A stretch of DNA of 64,000 nt from positions 2,639,412 to 2,703,411 of the forward strand of contig NC_090125.1 in assembly GCF_023973825.1 (NCBI RefSeq), in the 5' to 3' direction. The position numbers and the translations under genes were made by a program. Positions 56,164 through 64,000 of the stretch are shown here, one piece after another. The DNA is from Plasmodium brasilianum (Eukaryota > Apicomplexa > Aconoidasida > Haemosporida > Plasmodiidae). Positions within the stretch are counted from its first letter, which is position 1; each line of letters opens with the position of its first letter. The notes beneath the pieces are model-generated. The model was not told the DNA's origin and ran no database searches. It saw nothing but the letters and a program-made list of their open reading frames with translations.

Positions 56164-59100
56164 ATGAGGAGAACAATACTGGGGCTACTTATTTTTACTT
56201 TTTACTCACTCATTGCGGAAAAAGCGAATTGCAAATTGAATTTGAGAAACAGTTTAAAAAATTATTATAATCAGGAAGACAACAACAACAATAATAGTAA
56301 CAATTTTCAAATAAAACTACCTATTGTCAATTTCCCCCCAAATAATAGTAATAAAGGCAATCATAAGGACAATGAAGACAATAATATTGATTATAGCATG
56401 ATAAACAATAAAAATTATGAAAGATATGGGAAAGCAAGAAACGCAAGTGGATGGGATGCTGATCAGACTGAGTTATCTTCGTATTCGTTTGTACCTTCCT
56501 TATTAAATGCCGTTTATTTGTTTTCCTCCTTATGTTTTATACTCTGTTTAACAGGTTTAAATGACCACAAAACATCTAAAAGAGGAAATGTACTAGGTTT
56601 TATAGGAATAGTAGCAGCAATACTGGTAACCTTCAGTCAAGTAGGGTTCGGTTTCAGATATGAATTATTTTTGTTAATTGTAATACCAGCTATTATTATT
56701 GGATTGTGTATTGCTCATTATGTTAGTATGATTCAGTTACCACAATTAGTTGCTTTATTTCATAGTTTTGTTGGTTTAGCTGCATTATTTGTAGGATTTT
56801 CTAAATATCATTCTGAATCTTTTGAAAAGTATGGAATGAGTAAAATACATTTAATAGAACTATTTTTAGGTACTTTTATCGGTGCAATAACTTTTATTGG
56901 GTCATTAGTAGCAGCTGGTAAATTAAGTGGAATTTTAGATAGTAAATCATTAAAATTGAAAATAAAAAAATTGGTAAATATAATATGTGTTGTTGTTCTT
57001 ATAATACTTGGATATTATTTTATTACTATTCCGTTAGTTTACTTAAAGACTATATGTTTATATATTTCTTTTCTGGTTGAATTGTTTCTTGGATTTCATT
57101 TAATAGCATCTATAGGTGGAGCAGATATGCCTGTAGTTATAAGTGCCTTAAATTCTTATTCAGGTTTTGCTACAGCAATAAGTGGTTTTTTGCTTCACAA
57201 CAATTTGTTAATTATATCAGGATCACTTATAGGTTCTTCAGGAGCTATTTTGTCATATATTATGTGTATAGGAATGAATAGAGATATATTCAATATTATA
57301 TTAGGTGGTTGGGATGACGATGAAGAGTTTAATAGTCAATCAATACAAGATAAAGTAATATCAAATAATAAAAAGAAAAATACAGTAAATTCAATTACCC
57401 ATAAATATGTTGCTGAAAATCTAATCAATGCAAAAAATATTATTATTGTCCCAGGCTATGGTACAGCTGTTAGTAAATGTCAAAGAGAATTAGCCGAAAT
57501 TTGTACCATATTAAAAACAAGAAAGATAAATGTGAATTTTGCTATACATCCAGTTGCTGGAAGAATGCCAGGTCATTTAAACGTTCTACTAGCAGAAGCT
57601 AATATACCATATAATATTGTTAAAGAAATGGATGAAATCAATTCATTCATAGCTAATGCAGACATAGTTTTAGTTGTTGGAGCTAATGATATTGTTAATC
57701 CATCTTCCTTAGATCCATCCAGTAAAATATATGGAATGCCTGTTATTGATGTATGGAAAGCTAAACAAGTAATTATTTTAAAAAGAAGTTTAAATACTGG
57801 TTATTCATGTATTGACAATCCTCTGTTTTATTTCCCCAATACATACATGCTTTTTGGAGATGCTAAACATTTGACTAACCAAATATTAAGTATTCTAAAT
57901 GATTATGTAAGTCACAAGTACCCTGAAGTTTCATTAGATAATATAAAAATGGCTGAACAAGAATCAGATATGTTTTCTTTTCATTCCCTGTCTGAGAGTT
58001 CACAAAGTTTAGGTGATGCACATATAGACGAGGAAAACTATCCAATGGCTAGAAGAATAATAGGATTGGTAAAGGATGACATAAAATTAGAGACAGATGA
58101 TATGAGAGAACAAATTCTTTGTGAGAAAGAACAAGGTAAGGAAAAAATCGAAAAAGCAGATATTAACCTGTCTATTGTCCCCCTAACACCCAAATTCATA
58201 CCAAAATTAAGAAGAATGGGATTTCGAATATTAGTAGAAAAAGATATAGGAACAAGTATACTAATAGATGATGAGCAGTACAAAAAATATGGTGGTGAAA
58301 TAGTCTCTAGAGAAATAATCTTTAAACAGAGTAATATCATATTAAAAGTTGATCCACCAACAAAGAATTTTATTAATGAAATACCAAATAACACTGTATT
58401 AATTAGCTACTTTTGGCCAAGTATAAACCAAAAGATGTTAGAACAAATTGTAGAAAATAAAGAAAAGAATAATATTACTTATCTAGCTATTGATGAAGTA
58501 CCTAGATCTACTCGTGCACAAAAATTAGATGTTAGAAGTTCTATGAGCAATTTACAAGGATATAGAGCTGTTATAGAATCTTTTTTTACTTTACCAAGAT
58601 TTAGTAAATCCTCTATCACAGCAGCAGGGAAAATTAATCCCGCGAAGGTCTTTGTTATAGGAGCAGGGGTCGCAGGTTTACAAGCAATTATAACTGCAAA
58701 GAGCATGGGAGCTATTGTGTATTCATACGATTCAAGATCATCAACAGAGGAAGAAGTGAAAAGTTGTGGTGGGATATTTGTAAAAATACCAATGGATGAA
58801 GATGAAAAAAAAAAAAAAAAATAAATGTAGATATGAATACGAACTTATTGAGTGAAGAATATTTACACATACAAAGAAATTTATTTAAAAAAATAATTAA
58901 AAGTTGTGATATTTTAATATGTTCAGCATCTAATCCTGGAACAACTTCTCCAAAATTAGTTACTACTGATATGATCAAGTTAATGAAGGCAGGAAGTGTA
59001 GCTGTTGACTTAAGTACAGAATTTGGAGATAAGATAAATAACTGGGGAGGAAATATCGAATGTTCTCAATCAAATAAAAACATTATTATTAATGGTGTGT

Positions 59101-60197
59101 ATGTATTAGGTAGAGATAAAATAGAAAGAAATATGCCATTGCAAGCCTCTGATTTGTTTTCTATGAATATGATAAATTTATTAGAAGAGATGGGTGGGGG
59201 GTTACAATTTAATGTTGATATTAGTAATGATATAATAAAATCATTAGTTGTTATTAAAGGTGGAAATATATTATATTCACCTGATAAATCAGTCGATAAA
59301 TTAATAAAGAGTGAGAGTGTCTTCATAAGTGAACAAAAGGACCATACAGAAGATTCATCTTCTACATATTCAAAAAACAAACAAACAGTTAAGTACCCTA
59401 ATGGAGCACGTTTAACAGATAAATTTATTGACTCAGATCTATTCTTCTATATATCTCTTATGTTCGTAATACTTATAACACTGCTAGCTGGAACAATATT
59501 TTCACAGTCAGATTTGCACCAATTTTTTTTATTTACTCTGTCCATAATTGTTGGTTACTACTGTGTGTGGTCAATCACCCCATCCTTGCATACCCCACTG
59601 ATGTCCGTTACGAACGCGGTAAAAGAGAAGGGGAAAAAGAAAAAAGAAAAAAGTGAACAGACGAAATAGTGAAAGAGAGAAAAGTGCAAAAATATTTTTT
59701 TATTTTTGCAAGGGGAAGGCATGCACTAATTAGTTGGGATGTGCTCGTTAGTATATCTGTATGCATATATGCCCTTGCATCTGTATCTTTATATTGGCAT
59801 TCATATGAGATTATGTGCATGCTTAAGGAGATTCAAACCCTCTCACGAGAAATTTTTCATTTTTTTTAGCTTTCAGGAGTTATAATTATAGGGAGCATGA
59901 TTGAGTATGGAAATGATTTCAAAAGCTTAAGTTCCATACTGTCAATGATAGCCACTTTTTTATCTGCTGTGAATTTGTCTGGTATAAATTAAAATATTGC
60001 TTAAGATACGTCAATTTATTATAAAATAACGTACATTTTTCATATATGTCTATATGGGTTAACGTATTCATGCTTGTTATATCAATGATAAAAGAAAAAA
60101 AAATAAATAAATAAAACTTTTCTATTTACATCTTATCCTTTTTTTTTCAGGTGGATTTTACATCACAAAAAGGATGCTCGATATGTTTTTCAAATAA
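56164..60197 (+). CDS. NAD(P) transhydrogenase (PntB-PntA fusion), three exons, poly-A frameshift
   Basis: Proton-translocating membrane enzyme: NADH + NADP+ gives NAD+ + NADPH. Exon 1 56164-59618, exon 2 59870-59981, exon 3 60151-60197, all GT-AG and in phase; with one added A in the A17 run at 58805-58821 the product is 1204 residues. Order: signal peptide (MRRTILGLLIFTFYSLIAEK), Asn-rich linker, PntB membrane part (about 120-385), NADP domain III (IIIVPGYGTAVSKCQRELAE about 425; HPVAGRMPGHLNVLLAEA; VVGANDIVNP), then PntA domain I (VEKDIGTSILIDDEQY, VPRSTRAQKLDVRSSM, VFVIGAGVAGLQAIITAKSM about 829, NPGTTSPKLVT, MKAGSVAVDLSTEFG) and PntA membrane helices. Exons 2-3 supply the last helix pair (LSGVIIIGSMIEYGNDF; GGFYITKRMLDMFFK). 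The signal peptide suits the apicoplast/crystalloid location reported for Plasmodium. Exons 2 and 3 were found by family match and splice sites. Confidence 0.93.
58805..58821 (+). other. frameshift at A17 run inside the transhydrogenase gene
   Basis: The upstream frame reads PMDEDEKKKKK and stops at TAA 58822-58824; the frame shifted by one reads K...INVDMNTNLLSEEYLHIQR and continues domain I without loss of conserved sequence. One extra A or two fewer joins them. It lies between two strands of a conserved Rossmann domain, where a real truncation would destroy the enzyme. Confidence 0.9.
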
Positions 60198-60699
60198 AAA
60201 GAACAAAATATTTTTTTTTGTTAAATTTTAATTCAACTATTAATTGCATACATTTGCATGTGCGTACATACATGCACACTTGTACTTACGTAACTGAATA
60301 TATAAATACTTATATATATACATATTAAGAACTGCTACTTCTGTCACTCCTTTAAATTTTTCATAATTCAAATTAACTATTTTTTGAACGTTTGATATAT
60401 ATACCTTTTGGAGTTTGCTACTGTGGTGCATTTTCCCTTTTTTTTTTTTTTTTTTTTACTTATTTCCTTTGTTTAAATATAAAAATATTTACGTAAATAA
60501 TTTTTTTTTTTTTCCCCTGTGTACATGAAGCATTATTAAGCATTTATATTCGCTACGTATCATTTAAATTTTTTAATTTTCTATAAAGATTAAAATGTTT
60601 TGAAAGGGTTACAATAAAAATACAAAAAGGGGGCAGAGATGTTACACAATACTTACAAAAAGATTGTACAAGGTTATTTGTTTGCACTGCATATAAACA

Positions 60700-60730
<31 letters not shown>

Positions 60731-61040
60731 GTATATGTATATAATTTTTGTTGATGTCGTTTCTCTAAAAGAACATAAAAAAAAATTAAATGAATAATGA
60801 AAGGAAATAAAAAAATTATGAATAAGTTTAGACAAATCACAAAAAAAAAAAAAAAAAGGGAGGCGTAGGTGAATGACAAAATGGACAAATGAGGAAGGAA
60901 ATATACGGATAAGTGGAGGAATAATAAAGAAGTAATATGTATTAAAAAATACAAAAGTTTACTTTTCTCGTGTGCGTAGCCATTATTAGACCTTGAATAA
61001 GCATCAGTGTGGTTTATATAAAACTAATTTATGGAAAAAT
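60198..61040. other. convergent intergenic region
   Basis: Tail-to-tail spacer between transhydrogenase and the gamma-tubulin-complex gene. T-runs at 60438-60456 and 60501-60513, (TA)n at 60700-60724, A-run at 60840-60857. Nothing coding. Confidence 0.6.
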
Positions 61041-64000
61041 TCAAAGTAGACAGTATGTAGTGTCATTTGGGTCATTACTAAATGATTGAAAAGATAACAT
61101 ATATTGTAATATTGAAACTTCTTTTAAAATATTTTTATCTAATCTAATTATGTGGTTAAATAGCTTCGAGTCCTTATTTGGTCCGAAAAAACTGTTTTCC
61201 TCTACATTAAAAGAAATGATATTTAATTTCAACATAAACTCTGAAAAGTGGATTTCGAAAATGTTTGAAAGTGTTTTTATATCGTTCTTTATAGAAAACA
61301 TTAGTTGCTCTTTCTCTAAATGTTTCAAATCATCCACAAAGTTTACCTTGTGCGTTTTACTAGCACCTGTCGTGTCATTAATACCGTTTATTATTTTATT
61401 TTTTACTTTCTTTATTTCTTCTTCTTCGTCTTCTTCTTCGTCTTCTTCATCGTCTTCTTCCTCCTCATCTACCGCATCATAATCATCCTTTTTATCTTTC
61501 TCAAAAGTATAGTCATAAGAGTTGTCGAAATTTATGTCAAAATTAATCTTACATAAATTACTCAGTTTTTGCAAAATTTCGTATATTTGTGAAGGTATGA
61601 ATAATAAGTTTAAAATGTTGTTAGAAAATAGTTCATTTAATAAAAATTTTTTGTCAATTGAACTATGAGGAAAGGAATTTACACGTTTCTTCATATTTTT
61701 CCTATAAAATATATCCTGATCAGTGTCATCGCTTTTTTCGCCAATTATATTCTGGCTTTTCTTCTCATGATTTTGTTGCTTATTATGCGCTTTATTTTTG
61801 TCCTGATTGTTATATAATATGGTGACAATATTTGTACTGCATAAAGTAGGGTGTTTGAGTAGCTTCTCCTCTTCTTTATCTTCCTCATCTCCTCCACCTT
61901 CCTCATCTTTGTTATCTTCCTTTTTTTTTTTTTTTATACTCATGGCATAGTTAAAAAATTTATCTGCATATTGCTTATATGGCATCTTATTTTTATTATC
62001 ATTATTCACGTAAAAGTTATATAACTCCTCATGATGCGTACAAATTGGAACTAACAATGTTTCTATTAAAAAATTGATATAAAATTCATGATAATTTTTT
62101 ATGTGACACAAGGATTTGGCTTTTGATAATGTGTATACAAAATTATTCCAAGTGGAACTTAAAACCCATTGATAATAAGTGTAAATGGTGTTTAAAAAAA
62201 AGTATATTTTATACTTCAAAATACATAATGAGCAAATAATAATATGAAAATTATCATAACATATAACTTTTTTGTTTTTTACATATTTATAAAATATGTG
62301 AACCAAATTTAATATATGTAAGGACTTTTTAATTTCTAAAAAAAAAGAAAAAATAGCTGAATACTTTTCCAAACAATTTGAATCAAAGAACAAATTTATA
62401 AAAGGATCCCCATTGGTTTCTATAATCAAATTTCTATAATTTATAACATTTATGTTGTTATTATATATTTTATTTTCCTTTAGTTTAAAATAAAACTTTT
62501 TCAATATGCTACTTATTATATCTTCTTTGTAAAAATTATTTATTAAGTTTTTCGATAAGGATTCCTTTGGATTTTCGTACTTTGCATTGCTCTCAACAAA
62601 GTTGTCACTGCTACGACTGCCATTTCTACTACTGCCATTTCTACTACTGCCACTGCTACGACTGCCAATTCTACTATTCTCATAATCATATCTATCATTC
62701 CTGTTTTCCCTCTCCTTATTATAATTCTCTTTCCCCTTCTTCAGGGTTCCACTATTACAAATGTTTGCATCTTCTGCAAAATTTTGATGATAATTATTAT
62801 GCTCCTTCATAGGAGCCCTTTCAACCTTACCATCCATTGACAATACATCAGGAGTGATATGTATCATATGAGTAAGATTTTCCCCATCTACATTACTACT
62901 TATCAAATTATTCCCCATAGTATGGTTACAATAAGTAGACGTTACATAATTTTCGTTAATTTTATATTCTCCTATCATAATATTTTTTTTCTTCGTCTTT
63001 TTTGTGCATTTTCCGTTATAGAGGTAATTTCTATGCGTTTCTTTCAAATTCTTTCTTCCATTAACACAATTTAAAATTATTTTATCGCTGTAATTTTTTT
63101 CATGCATACAATCAGTATCTTTAGATCGCAATATTTTCATATGGAGAATAATAAACTTTTTATGCAAAAATGCGGGACATGAGTAAGTATCATTTGTTAT
63201 TTTATTGATCCTGGGGTATGTCTGACGACTGTTATGAAGTATGCATTGTCTAAATGTGGTGTTCATATTTCTTTCATCAATAATAGGGGAAGAAACTTGT
63301 TTAAAAATAAATTCAAAGAATGGTGAAATATAATCACTAATTTCTAGAAATACTAAACTACGCAAGCAACAAAAGTATTCTAAAAGATAGCAATATTTCA
63401 TTAAACTGCATAAAAATATACGATTACTTTTAACATAAAAATTAAAAAATTGCTCTTGAAAAAATTTCTTAATAAACATATCATAAGGCACATTTAATGA
63501 CATAATATTTTTATTAAAATATGGCAAACCCGCCTTTTTATTATTTCCATTTGTTCTTAAAAACTCTGATATTATATCTAGTGAGGTACCATGAACCTGT
63601 TTTATATTCTCTATATTGTAGTAATAATTAAGTGTATTTTCATGTAGCCTTTTTGAAAGATCTACACCTTCTTCAAAGAAAATGAAATCATGGAATGTAT
63701 ACTCATCGTTCGTCAAAGCATCATTATTAACAGTCTCATCCATGCATGAATACGGATAATTATCATTGGAATTATAATAATAATAATGATGATGCAATGT
63801 ACTATTTGTGTCATGCTTGTCCTCCAATTTTGTTCTTTGTCTTTCTTTTTTTTGTTCCTTTAAGTAATAGTCAATATAGTCAATATTGTTCTTTTCATTA
63901 TTAATTTTCATATACAGTCTAATATTATTTCCTAAACTTATTAGAAAAAAGACGAAAGAGTTAAAAAATTCTGGGCATAATATAAAATCATTTTGTTTCT
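61041..64000 (-). CDS. gamma-tubulin complex component (GCP/Spc97-Spc98 family), 5' end beyond the window
   Basis: GCP proteins build the gamma-tubulin ring complex that nucleates spindle and other microtubules. The C-terminal grip2-type features are clear: KYSAIFSFFLEIKKSLHILN, then YYQWVLSSTWNNFVYTLSKA, KNYHEFYINFLIETLLVPIC, matching the conserved IFxxLLxxK...V...W..f...i..a..l..l...H..yl..i...lL pattern; ILQYMLSFQSF is near the end. The N-terminal grip1-type part includes YDMFIKKFFQEQFFNFYVKS and LEYFCCLRSLVFLE. Between them are Asn/Ser- and Asp/Glu-rich inserts (one almost pure acidic at 61425-61490). The Met at 63911 is probably internal: the frame stays open to base 64000 and reads CPEFFNSFVFFLISLGNNIR, like the P.f...i...Gk.l.ll segment of GCPs. 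Which GCP it is I cannot say; the divergence suggests a GCP4/5/6-like member. Confidence 0.8.
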   Translation of the reverse strand, partial: KQNDFILCPEFFNSFVFFLISLGNNIRLYMKINNEKNNIDYIDYYLKEQKKERQRTKLEDKHDTNSTLHHHYYYYNSNDNYPYSCMDETVNNDALTNDEYTFHDFIFFEEGVDLSKRLHENTLNYYYNIENIKQVHGTSLDIISEFLRTNGNNKKAGLPYFNKNIMSLNVPYDMFIKKFFQEQFFNFYVKSNRIFLCSLMKYCYLLEYFCCLRSLVFLEISDYISPFFEFIFKQVSSPIIDERNMNTTFRQCILHNSRQTYPRINKITNDTYSCPAFLHKKFIILHMKILRSKDTDCMHEKNYSDKIILNCVNGRKNLKETHRNYLYNGKCTKKTKKKNIMIGEYKINENYVTSTYCNHTMGNNLISSNVDGENLTHMIHITPDVLSMDGKVERAPMKEHNNYHQNFAEDANICNSGTLKKGKENYNKERENRNDRYDYENSRIGSRSSGSSRNGSSRNGSRSSDNFVESNAKYENPKESLSKNLINNFYKEDIISSILKKFYFKLKENKIYNNNINVINYRNLIIETNGDPFINLFFDSNCLEKYSAIFSFFLEIKKSLHILNLVHIFYKYVKNKKVICYDNFHIIICSLCILKYKIYFFLNTIYTYYQWVLSSTWNNFVYTLSKAKSLCHIKNYHEFYINFLIETLLVPICTHHEELYNFYVNNDNKNKMPYKQYADKFFNYAMSIKKKKKEDNKDEEGGGDEEDKEEEKLLKHPTLCSTNIVTILYNNQDKNKAHNKQQNHEKKSQNIIGEKSDDTDQDIFYRKNMKKRVNSFPHSSIDKKFLLNELFSNNILNLLFIPSQIYEILQKLSNLCKINFDINFDNSYDYTFEKDKKDDYDAVDEEEEDDEEDEEEDEEEEIKKVKNKIINGINDTTGASKTHKVNFVDDLKHLEKEQLMFSIKNDIKTLSNIFEIHFSEFMLKLNIISFNVEENSFFGPNKDSKLFNHIIRLDKNILKEVSILQYMLSFQSFSNDPNDTTYCLL

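Noticed and set aside
1..64000. Subtelomeric gene families, transposable elements or viral insertions
   Set aside because: None of the large genes has the two-exon signal/transmembrane layout of pir or STP-type families, and no reverse transcriptase, transposase or terminal repeats are visible; the block is a core chromosomal one.

Overview
The window is nuclear DNA from a malaria parasite (Plasmodium). The reasons are extreme AT richness, very long A/T homopolymers, (TA)n and (TGTA)n tracts in the spacers, Asn/Lys-rich low-complexity inserts in otherwise recognisable proteins, short GT-AG introns with GTAAGT or GTATAC donors, and the gene content: a fused 6PGL-G6PD, a single-chain transhydrogenase in the order PntB-PntA, a RAP protein and KIN. 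From memory, the gene order matches one block of P. falciparum chromosome 14 (around PF3D7_1453xxx to PF3D7_14548xx). The composition looks less extreme than P. falciparum, which would suit a P. malariae/P. ovale-type species, but I cannot fix the species.

Layout, left to right: a cut CDS on the minus strand (1-153); 6-phosphogluconate dehydrogenase (minus, 2191-3633); mitochondrial-type ribosomal protein uS11 (plus, 6062-6766); iron-sulfur scaffold IscU (minus, 7796-8281); aminopeptidase P (minus, 10857-13331); the SNF1/AMPK-like kinase KIN, broken by a homopolymer frameshift (minus, 17323-20600) with coding-like debris behind its stop; a large protein whose C-terminus resembles RNA polymerase I subunit RPA49 (plus, 23388-27746); a small three-exon tRNA-splicing-endonuclease gene whose exons are all too short to stand out as ORFs (minus, 28612-29247); splicing factor SPF45/RBM17 (minus, 29997-31817); a NAF1-like H/ACA snoRNP factor, also split at a poly-A run (minus, 33630-37105); bifunctional 6PGL-G6PD (plus, 39364-42039); HSP90 co-chaperone p23 with a 5-nt first exon (minus, 44581-46060); a RAP protein whose RAP domain is cut by an intron (plus, 49154-54844); NAD(P) transhydrogenase, frameshifted at a poly-A run and with two 3' exons (plus, 56164-60197); and a gamma-tubulin-complex protein running off the right edge (minus, 61041-64000).

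Functional links: all three steps of the oxidative pentose phosphate pathway (6PGL-G6PD and 6PGDH) and the proton-driven NADPH source (transhydrogenase) lie within about 58 kb, with the nutrient-sensing kinase KIN between them. A second theme is RNA biology: SPF45, the tRNA-splicing endonuclease, the NAF1-like and RPA49-like proteins and the RAP protein.

The most striking pattern is that three genes (KIN, NAF1-like, transhydrogenase) are each interrupted at an A-run of 16, 20 and 17 nt, and in every case one extra A (or two fewer) restores one continuous reading frame. This is either a systematic one-base undercall in the sequence or biological slippage; raw reads or cDNA would decide. I found no sign of subtelomeric multigene families, transposons, CRISPR arrays, rRNA or tRNA genes.
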